This document shows positions 1 through 6,516 of a stretch of 23,143 nucleotides of DNA, one piece after another (the first letter of the stretch is position 1; every line of letters starts with the position of its first letter). The notes beneath the pieces are model-generated. The model was given only the letters and a program-made list of their open reading frames with translations. It was not told the origin of the DNA and did not search any database. Origin of the DNA: JACRAR01 sp041674385 (GTDB taxonomy: Bacteria; Pseudomonadota; Gammaproteobacteria; Burkholderiales; Rhodocyclaceae); NCBI GenBank assembly GCA_041674385.1, contig JBAYVU010000047.1:1-23143 (forward strand), written 5' to 3'. The translations under genes and the position numbers were made by a program.

Positions 1-1
1 G

Positions 2-127
2 CAGCCGGTGAGCGGGGACAAATGCAAGAACATGGGCAAGGATCACCGCAGCAACAAGAAACTCGTGGCTTGCCTGCAACCTGACCGTCGGGTCGAAATC
101 GAGGTCATCGGCACCAAGCAACAGTAA
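2..127 (+). CDS. OmpA-family outer membrane protein, C-terminal end (partial)
   Basis: Only the last 41 codons of this gene lie in the window; its start is upstream of position 1. The readable tail includes GDKCKNMG, a KLVACLQPDRRVEIEV stretch and a final GTKQQ before TAA. The LxPDRRVEIEV pattern is the end of the OmpA C-terminal peptidoglycan-binding domain, in which the family binds diaminopimelate in the periplasm and anchors the outer membrane to the wall. Two Cys residues in this short piece (in DKCKN and VACLQ) resemble the paired cysteines of proteobacterial OmpA C-terminal domains. A strong terminator follows directly and ubiG comes next, an ompA-ubiG order common in betaproteobacteria. 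Family assignment rests on the tail alone. Confidence 0.75.
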   Translation, partial: QPVSGDKCKNMGKDHRSNKKLVACLQPDRRVEIEVIGTKQQ

Positions 128-142
128 GTTCGCATCAGTCCT

Positions 143-173
143 AAAAAAGCCCTGCACCGCAGGGCTTTTTTTT
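143..173 (+). terminator. Rho-independent terminator after the ompA-like gene
   Basis: A perfect 9-bp stem (AAGCCCTGC / GCAGGGCTT) with a 3-base ACC loop is followed by a run of T and preceded by a run of A, so it could work in both directions. It ends only about 8 bases before the ubiG ribosome site AAGGAG at 181-186, leaving almost no room for a separate ubiG promoter downstream of it. Confidence 0.93.
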
Positions 174-192
174 CTTCCCCAAGGAGCACCGC

Positions 193-909
193 ATGATCGA
201 AACTCCAAATATCAATGCCGATTCTCGCGAACTCGACAAGTTTGGCGAACTCGCTCATCGCTGGTGGGACCCGAATTCCGAGTTCAAACCCTTGCACGAT
301 ATCAACCCGCTACGCTTGGAGTGGATCGAAAGCGCAATTGCTCTTGCAGGGAAACGCGTACTCGATATCGGTTGCGGCGGTGGCATTCTCGCTGAAAGCA
401 TGGCCAGTCGGGGCGCACAGGTCACCGGTATCGACCTTGGCGAGCGAGCGCTCAGCGTTGCCCGTCTGCACCTACTGGAAAGCCAGCAGAAAGTCGATTA
501 CCGGCTTGTTTCAGCGGAAGCACTGGCACAGGAACTGCCAGGTAGCTTTGATGTCGTCACCTGCATGGAAATGCTGGAGCATGTACCCGATCCAGCCAGC
601 GTGATTCGCGCTTGCGCGACCCTCGTTAAACCAGGCGGACAGGTGTTCATGTCCACCATCAACCGCAACTTGAAATCTTATTTGTTCGCCGTGATCGGCG
701 CGGAATACGTCCTCAAACTGCTGCCGCGCGGTACGCACGAGTACGCCCGCTTTCTGCGTCCGGCCGAACTCGCTCGCGACTGCCGCAATGCCGGGTTACG
801 TGTCGATGAACTCATCGGCATGCGCTATAACCCGTTCACCAAATGCTATACGCTCGGCCATGACAGCAGCGTCAATTACCTGATCCGCACGACGCGTGAG
901 CTTTTGTAG
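193..909 (+). CDS. ubiG: UbiG, bifunctional ubiquinone biosynthesis O-methyltransferase
   Basis: This 238-residue SAM-dependent methyltransferase matches UbiG, which carries out both O-methylations in ubiquinone synthesis (2-polyprenyl-6-hydroxyphenol and 3-demethylubiquinol methylation). The N-terminal WWDPNSEFKPLHDINPLR segment (residues 24-41) is a UbiG hallmark. The SAM-binding glycine motif VLDIGCGGG is at residues 56-64, the acidic residue after strand 2 is Asp81, and the MEMLEHV motif is at 125-131. The C-terminal RYNPF segment is also typical, and the length is as expected. The start is clear: AAGGAG lies 6 bases before the ATG. The gph-type gene follows 40 bases downstream, so the two are probably co-transcribed. 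Transcription must read through the terminator at 143-173 or start very close to it. Confidence 0.96.
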   Translation: MIETPNINADSRELDKFGELAHRWWDPNSEFKPLHDINPLRLEWIESAIALAGKRVLDIGCGGGILAESMASRGAQVTGIDLGERALSVARLHLLESQQKVDYRLVSAEALAQELPGSFDVVTCMEMLEHVPDPASVIRACATLVKPGGQVFMSTINRNLKSYLFAVIGAEYVLKLLPRGTHEYARFLRPAELARDCRNAGLRVDELIGMRYNPFTKCYTLGHDSSVNYLIRTTRELL

Positions 910-949
910 CCCCCTGCATCTGCCTCCTCCCACTCAACCTCAGACTCCA

Positions 950-1627
950 ATGATCGAAGCGGTCTTGTTTGATCTGGACGGTACCCTCGCAGACAGCGCG
1001 CCTGATCTCGGTGCTGCGCTGAACCTGTTGCTCGCCGAGGAAAACCGTGCGCTGCTCACTTTGGCGCAGACTCGTCCGCATACCTCCAACGGGGTGCGCG
1101 GACTGTTAGGGGCAGGATTCGGCATCACGCCACAAGATCAGAAATATCCCGATTTGGCCAGGCGTTTCCTTGATCATTACGAGAACATTCTTTGCCAAGG
1201 CACGTGCCTGTTTCCTGGCATCATCGAACTGCTGGCCGACCTGGATCAGCGCGGGCTAACTTGGGGCATAGTCACCAACAAGACGCAACGATTCACGTTA
1301 CCATTGGTAGAACGCTTGGGGTTGCGGCAACGTGCTGCCTGCATCGTCAGCGGCGACAGTTCAGCGAGGGCAAAACCCTATCCGGAACCGTTGTTGCTCG
1401 CCTGCATTGCCGCGCAAGTTTCACCATCGCGCAGCCTCTACGTCGGAGATGATTTACGCGATATCCAGGCCGGCCGCAGCGCGGGTCTGGGTACTGTCGC
1501 GGCTGCCTACGGCTATCTCGGCCAGGATAACCCGCCCTGTTCCTGGCAGGCCGATGCAATCGTCGCCCAGCCAGGAGAAATCCTCGATTTGCTGGAGAAC
1601 AAGTTTCAGGCGAAGAATGACATATGA
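950..1627 (+). CDS. gph: HAD-family phosphatase next to ubiG (phosphoglycolate phosphatase or MupP type)
   Basis: This is a 225-residue HAD subfamily IA phosphatase. Motif I is FDLDGT, with nucleophile Asp8 and Asp10. Motif II is the TN at 109-110, Lys142 in AKPYP fits motif III, and GDD at 166-168 is motif IV. The start chosen is the ATG at 950, because the family begins a few residues before FDLDGT; a longer frame from 896 overlaps ubiG and adds unrelated sequence. Annotation pipelines usually call such genes Gph, which removes phosphate from 2-phosphoglycolate. In Pseudomonas, however, the HAD gene beside ubiG is MupP, which dephosphorylates N-acetylmuramic acid 6-phosphate in cell-wall recycling. 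The ubiG neighbour here makes that role a real alternative, and the sequence alone does not decide it. No strong ribosome site is seen, so coupling to ubiG is likely. Confidence 0.85.
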   Translation: MIEAVLFDLDGTLADSAPDLGAALNLLLAEENRALLTLAQTRPHTSNGVRGLLGAGFGITPQDQKYPDLARRFLDHYENILCQGTCLFPGIIELLADLDQRGLTWGIVTNKTQRFTLPLVERLGLRQRAACIVSGDSSARAKPYPEPLLLACIAAQVSPSRSLYVGDDLRDIQAGRSAGLGTVAAAYGYLGQDNPPCSWQADAIVAQPGEILDLLENKFQAKNDI

Positions 1628-1717
1628 CTGTTGCCATCGCGCACCCTTCTGTGAACACATAAAATCCGGCTTGCTGCTGCATGATATAGTTGCGCCTCAA
1701 TTATTACTGGATACACC

Positions 1718-3301
1718 ATGAATGATTTTGATGTCCTGATTCTTGGCAGTGGTCTTGCCGGACAGTCTCTCGCACTCAGGCTTGCAGCGCACCGGCGTGT
1801 TGCCTTGGTGACAAAAAAAAATTTGGAAGATTCAGCTTCAGCCCGGGCTCAAGGCGGGATTGCCGCAGTACTTGATGCAGCAGATTCCATTGAAGCCCAT
1901 ATCCAAGATACTTTCACGGCGGGTGGCGGACTTTGCGACGCGGCGGCAACGCGCTTCGTCGTCGAACATAGCCGCGGCGCCATAGAATGGTTGATCAATC
2001 AGGGCGTACACTTCACTAGTGACGATGACTCGGTGCTGGGTTACCACTTGACGCGGGAAGGGGGTCACAGCCATCGCCGTGTAATTCATGTTGACGACGC
2101 CACTGGGGCAGCGGTCCAGGAAACCCTCACCGATATTGTGAGGAATCACCCGAGCATCAGCATTTTCGAACGGCATATTGCTGTCGATTTGATTACCGGC
2201 AGCAAACTCGGACAGCCTCAACTGGGTTGCCTTGGCGCATATGTGCTGGACATCGACGCCGACCGCGTGCTGACCTTCGGCGCCAGCCACACGATACTTG
2301 CAACAGGCGGAGTCGGAAAAGTTTATCTCTACACCACCAACCCCGACACGGCTACTGGCGATGGCATAGCCATGGCTTGGCGTGCAGGCTGTCGGATTTC
2401 AAATATGGAATTCGTGCAATTTCATCCGACCTGTCTCTACCACCCACAGGCCAAGTCTTTTCTGATCTCTGAAGCGCTGCGCGGTGAAGGTGGAGTATTG
2501 CGTCTGCCCGATGGCAAGCGTTTCATGTTTGACCACGATGCACGTGCAGAACTGGCGCCGCGCGACATCGTCGCCCGGGCCATCGATTTCGAAATGAAAA
2601 AACACGGACTCGACTGCGTTTTTCTCGACATCACCCACAAGCCGGCCGATTTTCTAATCAAACATTTTCCGACCATTTACGCCCGCTGTTTGGAATATGG
2701 CATTGACATTACGCGCAATCCGATCCCAGTGGTGCCAACGGCCCACTTCAACTGCGGTGGTGTGGTCACCGACCTGAATGCCCGCACCGACCTTCCCGGC
2801 CTGTATGCGATCGGTGAAACCGCCTGCACTGGACTGCATGGCGCAAATCGGCTCGCCAGCAATTCATTACTGGAATGCCTGGTGTTCTCAGAAGCGGCGG
2901 CACACGATATCCTCTCCGCCACGCCGCGCAATTTGCCGAAATTACCGCAATGGGACGAGAGCCGGGTCACCGATGCCGATGAGGAAATCGTCATCTCCCA
3001 TAATTGGGATGAGTTGCGCCGATTCATGTGGGACTACGTCGGCATTGTCCGCACCAACAAGCGCTTGGAACGCGCACTACATCGTATTCGTTTGCTGGAA
3101 CGAGAGATCGACGAATATTACGCCAATTTCCGCGTCAGCAACGACCTGATCGAATTGCGCAATCTGGTACTGACTGCCCACCTGATTGTGCGCTGCGCGC
3201 AACGCCGTCGGGAAAGCCGCGGCCTGCACTTCAGTCGAGACTATCCGGAGTTGCTACCTCGGGCGCGCGATACCGTGTTACGTCCAGCGCGGTCAAGCTA
3301 G
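1718..3301 (+). CDS. nadB: NadB, L-aspartate oxidase
   Basis: This 527-residue flavoprotein oxidises L-aspartate to iminoaspartate, the first step of de novo NAD synthesis, and passes it to NadA. The FAD-binding motif GSGLAG is at residues 10-15 and ARAQGG at 42-47. The TREGGHS segment (112-118), QFHPT (234-238), RDIVARAI (282-289), the PTAHFxCGG segment near 340 and the GLHGANRLASNSL segment near 372 are the conserved fumarate-reductase-type active-site and FAD motifs. The C-terminal helical domain (about 420-510) is present, and the length is normal. NadB is distinguished from SdhA and FrdA by this tail and by the GLHGANRLASNSLLE form of the motif. It is probably its own transcription unit or the last gene after gph, and it converges on the YgfX-like gene with 41 bases between stops. 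Confidence 0.96.
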   Translation: MNDFDVLILGSGLAGQSLALRLAAHRRVALVTKKNLEDSASARAQGGIAAVLDAADSIEAHIQDTFTAGGGLCDAAATRFVVEHSRGAIEWLINQGVHFTSDDDSVLGYHLTREGGHSHRRVIHVDDATGAAVQETLTDIVRNHPSISIFERHIAVDLITGSKLGQPQLGCLGAYVLDIDADRVLTFGASHTILATGGVGKVYLYTTNPDTATGDGIAMAWRAGCRISNMEFVQFHPTCLYHPQAKSFLISEALRGEGGVLRLPDGKRFMFDHDARAELAPRDIVARAIDFEMKKHGLDCVFLDITHKPADFLIKHFPTIYARCLEYGIDITRNPIPVVPTAHFNCGGVVTDLNARTDLPGLYAIGETACTGLHGANRLASNSLLECLVFSEAAAHDILSATPRNLPKLPQWDESRVTDADEEIVISHNWDELRRFMWDYVGIVRTNKRLERALHRIRLLEREIDEYYANFRVSNDLIELRNLVLTAHLIVRCAQRRRESRGLHFSRDYPELLPRARDTVLRPARSS

Positions 3302-3302
3302 T

Positions 3303-3324
3303 CCCCCGACTGCCAATGCGGGGG
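3303..3324. terminator. Short GC-rich hairpin between convergent nadB and ygfX-like genes
   Basis: CCCCCG and CGGGGG form a perfect 6-bp inverted repeat around a 10-base loop, 2 bases after the nadB stop. There is no T run on either side, so termination activity is uncertain, but the position between convergent genes is right. Confidence 0.4.
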
Positions 3325-3342
3325 TATCAAGCGCAGAATATC

Positions 3343-3774
3343 TTATTGAAGACGCTTGTTCACCCCAGCTTGCCAGCGCAGCCACAGACGCAACAGACGG
3401 AAATTTTCGGCACTCAACGAATCCGGTAGCAATACCAGCGATTCGATGCGCCTGCCCATACGAAGCAGGAGTACCGTCAGTTGCGGCATCACCGTCGTAT
3501 GCGGATGGATCAGCGCCTCGCCGGATTCGCCATTCACCCGGATATATTCCAACCTCCCGTCGGCACGCAGCACCAGGTGGGCAATCCGCGCGCTGCCATG
3601 GGTTCTCCGTCTGGTACGCCAGGCGTACCAGACGATCGCCGGAAGAAATATCAGCCCAATCCAAACGGGAGGAGAAACAACGACCAGTACCGACACCGCG
3701 CCAGCATGTGCGACGAGCAGAAGTGTCGCAAGCTGTCGTGAAGGATGCAGTGGCAATGTAACTGGCAGCTGCAT
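3343..3774 (-). CDS. YgfX-like small inner-membrane protein
   Basis: This 143-residue protein has two hydrophobic segments (about residues 14-33 and 36-52), an Arg-rich cytoplasmic turn (WRTRRR) and a soluble C-terminal domain ending in LPDSLSAENFRLLRLWLRW, the conserved pattern of the YgfX (CptA-like) family. In E. coli, YgfX is linked to the succinate dehydrogenase flavinylation factor SdhE and has been reported as a toxin acting on cell-shape proteins. In betaproteobacteria a YgfX-like gene often sits beside rpoE, and its role there is not established. The start is the ATG at 3774, with GAGG 6 bases upstream. It lies 25 bases after the fabF stop, so it is probably co-transcribed with fabF. 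A tandem CATAGTTTG repeat sits at this junction. The rpoE-rseA-type genes often found here are absent. Confidence 0.7.
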   Translation of the reverse strand: MQLPVTLPLHPSRQLATLLLVAHAGAVSVLVVVSPPVWIGLIFLPAIVWYAWRTRRRTHGSARIAHLVLRADGRLEYIRVNGESGEALIHPHTTVMPQLTVLLLRMGRRIESLVLLPDSLSAENFRLLRLWLRWQAGVNKRLQ

Positions 3775-3799
3775 GGCTGCCTCACACAAACTATGCAAA

Positions 3800-5038
3800 C
3801 TATGCGCGACGCAGCACCAGTGTGCCGTTGGTACCGCCAAAGCCAAAAGAATTGGAGAGGGCAGCGCGAATCTCCATTTTGCGTGCGGAATTAGCGCAGT
3901 AATCCAGATCGCACTGCTCGTCCTGGTTGAATATGTTGATGGTCGGCGGCGATATCTGGTGATGTAGGGCCAGTGTCGAAAACACGGCTTCTACCCCACC
4001 GGCGGCCCCCAACAGATGGCCCGTCATCGACTTGGTGGAATTGACCACCAGTTTTTTCGCGTGGTCATTAAAACACCGTTTGACTGCGACCGTCTCGGCC
4101 AAATCCCCCAGCGGGGTTGATGTGCCATGCGCGTTGATGTAATCAACTTCGTCAGGATTCATGCGCGCATTCTTCAATGCATTGACCATGCAGCGCCGCG
4201 CACCATCGCCGTCTTCGGCTGGTGCGGTCATATGGTGGGCATCGCCGCTCATGCCATAGCCGGCGACTTCCGCATAAATTCGCGCGCCGCGCGCCTTGGC
4301 ATGCTCGTACTCTTCCAGTAGCAGAATACCCGCCCCTTCTCCCAGCACAAAACCGTCGCGATCCTTATCCCAAGGACGGCTCGCGGTAAGCGGGTCGTCG
4401 TTCCGTGTGGACAGCGCGCGCGCCGAAGCGAATCCGCCGATGGCCAAAGGTGTGACCGTCGATTCGGCGCCGCCACAAAGCATCATGTCGGCATCGCCGT
4501 ATTCGATAATGCGCGCAGACTCGCCTATGCAATGTGTTGCTGTCGTGCAGGCTGTTACCATCGCCAAATTCGGCCCTTTCAAGCCAAACATGATCGAAAG
4601 GTGGCCCGAAATCATGTTGATGATGGTACTAGGAATGAAGAAAGGTGAAATCTTACGCGGCCCGGCAACGAGATATTCGTTGTGCGTCGCCTCGATCATT
4701 TGCAAACCGCCAATGCCGGAACCGACGTTGACCCCGATCCTTTCAGCATTTTCTGGCGTTACCTCCACGCCGGAATCCCGAAATGCCTGGATGCCTGCGG
4801 CCATGCCGTAATGGATGAAGGTATCCATACGACGCGCTTCTTTTACCGAAAGATATGGGGTTAAATCAAAATTCTTGACTTCCCCGGCAATCCGCGCAGA
4901 CATTGCGCTGGCATCAAAGCGCGTGATCGGACCAATGCCGGAACGACCCGCGATGAGGTTATCCCAAGCTTCCGTGATGCTGTTTCCTACTGGCGAAACA
5001 ATACCTAGGCCAGTGACAACGACTCTGCGACGCGACAA
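3800..5038 (-). CDS. fabF: FabF, beta-ketoacyl-ACP synthase II
   Basis: FabF condenses malonyl-ACP with acyl-ACP to elongate fatty acids. The catalytic triad is Cys164 (in TACTTATH), His304 (in NAHGTSTPLGD) and His341 (in KSMTGHLLGAAGG, with Lys336). The C-terminal NSFGFGGTNG is present. I place the start at the TTG at 5038, giving 412 residues, the family's usual length. It is preceded by GGGAG with 7-base spacing and begins directly before RRRVVVTGLG. The frame stays open upstream to 5149, but that part overlaps acpP and encodes unrelated, Ser/Arg-rich sequence. The gene follows acpP by 46 bases and is surely co-transcribed with it. The rare TTG start may lower expression relative to acpP. 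Confidence 0.95.
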   Translation of the reverse strand: MSRRRVVVTGLGIVSPVGNSITEAWDNLIAGRSGIGPITRFDASAMSARIAGEVKNFDLTPYLSVKEARRMDTFIHYGMAAGIQAFRDSGVEVTPENAERIGVNVGSGIGGLQMIEATHNEYLVAGPRKISPFFIPSTIINMISGHLSIMFGLKGPNLAMVTACTTATHCIGESARIIEYGDADMMLCGGAESTVTPLAIGGFASARALSTRNDDPLTASRPWDKDRDGFVLGEGAGILLLEEYEHAKARGARIYAEVAGYGMSGDAHHMTAPAEDGDGARRCMVNALKNARMNPDEVDYINAHGTSTPLGDLAETVAVKRCFNDHAKKLVVNSTKSMTGHLLGAAGGVEAVFSTLALHHQISPPTINIFNQDEQCDLDYCANSARKMEIRAALSNSFGFGGTNGTLVLRRA

Positions 5039-5084
5039 GGGGGGCTCCCGCGTGATGTTTGACTCTTGGGTAAGTACTTCAGAA

Positions 5085-5324
5085 TTACTTCTTGACGTGA
5101 GCGTTGACGTAATCGATGGCCTGCTGCACGTTGGTGATCTTCTCGGCATCTTCGTCCGGAATCTCGCACTCGAACTCTTCTTCGAGCGCCATCACCAGTT
5201 CCACGGTGTCGAGCGAATCGGCACCGAGATCGTCGACGAATGACGACTCATTTTTGATCTCGGATTCATTGACGCCCAGTTGTTCGGCGACGATTTTCTT
5301 GACACGTTGTTCGATGTTCTCCAT
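5085..5324 (-). CDS. acpP: AcpP, acyl carrier protein
   Basis: This 79-residue acidic protein carries growing acyl chains on 4'-phosphopantetheine. The attachment site is Ser37 in the LGADSLDTVELVMALEEEF motif, and the ITNVQQAIDYV helix 4 segment is present. A strong AAGGAG ribosome site precedes the ATG. Its neighbours are fabF downstream and fabD upstream. In most proteobacteria fabG stands directly upstream of acpP, but here only 131 bases separate fabD and acpP, and no ketoreductase is encoded. An extended -10 promoter in that gap may drive acpP-fabF separately at a high level, as expected for this abundant protein. Confidence 0.98.
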   Translation of the reverse strand: MENIEQRVKKIVAEQLGVNESEIKNESSFVDDLGADSLDTVELVMALEEEFECEIPDEDAEKITNVQQAIDYVNAHVKK

Positions 5325-5369
5325 GAACTACTCCTTCCCTGAATATCAGGTGTGATGAATAATTTTTAT

Positions 5370-5378
5370 ATTTTACCA
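5370..5378 (-). promoter_or_regulatory. Candidate extended -10 promoter for acpP-fabF
   Basis: On the minus strand the sequence TGGTAAAAT gives a -10 element TAAAAT with the upstream TG of an extended -10 site. No good -35 is visible 17-18 bases upstream (TTTCGT at best). The predicted start lies about 40 bases before the acpP ATG. Confidence 0.45.
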
Positions 5379-5446
5379 GAACGCAGGCATCCGACGAAAC
5401 CTGCACGTCTTCAGAATCATGGCAATTTGCCCAACCCAGACAACAT
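5373..5446 (-). pseudogene. Possible remnant of fabG (3-ketoacyl-ACP reductase)
   Basis: Where fabG normally lies between fabD and acpP, only a short piece remains. Directly after the fabD stop there is GAGG, 5 bases and an ATG, in the position of a fabG start. The frame from that ATG reads MLSGLGKLP and stops. In a neighbouring frame the same bases read GQIAMI, resembling the family's N-terminal GQIALVTGAS. That second frame continues LKTCRFRRM and stops 16 codons after the internal Met, possibly the altered end of TLHVNGGMYM, but this part is weak. I infer an internal deletion of most of fabG plus a small frameshift. The match is short, so chance cannot be excluded; the absence of an intact fabG here is certain. 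Confidence 0.38.
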
Positions 5447-5455
5447 GGTTGCCTC

Positions 5456-6391
5456 TTATTGAGCGGCCACTGCCGCCAAGGCTGCGTTCAGGCCGGCAAG
5501 ATCCGCCATAGCGCCGCCAGCCATTCCTTCCGCACAGCGTTTGATCAAGCCAGCCAGGACTTTGCCCGGGCCGCATTCATAGACATGGGTGATTCCTTGT
5601 GCCGCCATCGCCTGCATGGTTTCGACCCAACGTACCGGAGACGCTGCCTGGCGGACCAGGGCATCCTTGATTTGGTCCGGATCGGACAAGCAAACGACAT
5701 CGGCATTGTTGAGCACTGGAATCTTCGGCCTGGATACCGCCACACTCGCAAGGCGTTGCTTGAGTTTCTCCGCCGCAGGCTGCATCAGCGCACAATGGAA
5801 TGGCGCCGACACTGCCAGCATCATGGCGCGCTTGGCGCCTCTGGTTTTGCAGGCGTCGGCAGCGCGTTGCACTGCGGCGGCATGGCCGGCAATGACCGTC
5901 TGCTCGGGCGAATTGAAATTCACGGCTTCTACCACCTGGCCTTGAGCGCTCTCGGCACATGCCGACTGTACCAGGCTAGCCGGCATTCCAAGTATTGCCG
6001 CCATGGCTCCCTCGCCCGCCGAAACGGCCTCCTGCATTGCTTTGGCGCGCAACTCGACCAGCGGCACCGCATCCCTGAAGTTGATGGCTTCGGCGGCCAC
6101 CAGGGCCGAGTACTCGCCGAGGCTGTGGCCAGCCACCAGCGTCGGTCGCGGACCGCCTTGGGCCAGCCACAAGCGATAGGCGGCGACCCCCGCGGTAAGC
6201 ATCAACGGTTGGGTATTCACGGTCAGGCTGAGTGCCTCGGCCGGCCCTGCCGTAACCAATTGCCACAAATCGCGTCCAAGTGCCTCCGATGCTTCGCAGA
6301 AGGTATCGCGGATCAATTTACTGTCGCCGTAAGCGTCCATCATGCCTAAGGATTGCGACCCCTGGCCGGGAAATACAAGCGCGAATTTCAT
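5456..6391 (-). CDS. fabD: FabD, malonyl-CoA:ACP transacylase
   Basis: FabD moves malonyl from CoA to acyl carrier protein, supplying the extender unit for fatty-acid synthesis. The N-terminal FPGQGSQ is at residues 8-14. The nucleophile Ser90 lies in AGHSLGEYSAL, the substrate-binding Arg115 in VELRAKAM and the catalytic His199 in SAPFHCALM. The 311-residue length and end are normal. The ribosome site is weak (GTGAGATGATGAT before the ATG), possibly because the gene was once translated by coupling to fabH, which is now missing upstream. It follows plsX by 121 bases. Confidence 0.97.
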   Translation of the reverse strand: MKFALVFPGQGSQSLGMMDAYGDSKLIRDTFCEASEALGRDLWQLVTAGPAEALSLTVNTQPLMLTAGVAAYRLWLAQGGPRPTLVAGHSLGEYSALVAAEAINFRDAVPLVELRAKAMQEAVSAGEGAMAAILGMPASLVQSACAESAQGQVVEAVNFNSPEQTVIAGHAAAVQRAADACKTRGAKRAMMLAVSAPFHCALMQPAAEKLKQRLASVAVSRPKIPVLNNADVVCLSDPDQIKDALVRQAASPVRWVETMQAMAAQGITHVYECGPGKVLAGLIKRCAEGMAGGAMADLAGLNAALAAVAAQ

Positions 6392-6407
6392 ATCATCATC
6401 TCACAAG

Positions 6408-6516
6408 TCAAAAACTGACAGCACCACCTCTAGCGAATACCCCCGCCAAAACCTTCAAACAGTGGGGAAGATGGCCAGGCAGTACCGACACTCGGGAAAC
6501 CAGTTGGATTTGTCAT
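6408..6516 (-). pseudogene. Remnant of fabH (beta-ketoacyl-ACP synthase III), internally deleted
   Basis: This lies exactly where fabH is expected, between plsX and fabD. An ATG overlapping the plsX stop (ATGA) opens a 28-codon frame. It contains FPSVGTA, resembling the FabH N-terminus (IIGTGSYLP in E. coli), and LFEGFGGG, resembling the C-terminal LLEAFGGGFTWGSALVRF. The frame ends in TAG at 6430, just after GGG. One frame over, the bases read FARGGAVSF and then TGA at 6408, a good counterpart of FTWGSALVRF and its stop. So both ends of fabH appear to survive while roughly 290 codons between them, including the Cys-His-Asn active site, are gone. The C-terminal match is the stronger part. Confidence 0.68.

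Noticed and set aside
3781..3810. Tandem CATAGTTTG repeat at the fabF-ygfX junction
   Set aside because: Only two short copies, without arms or further repeats; probably chance or slippage, not an attachment site.
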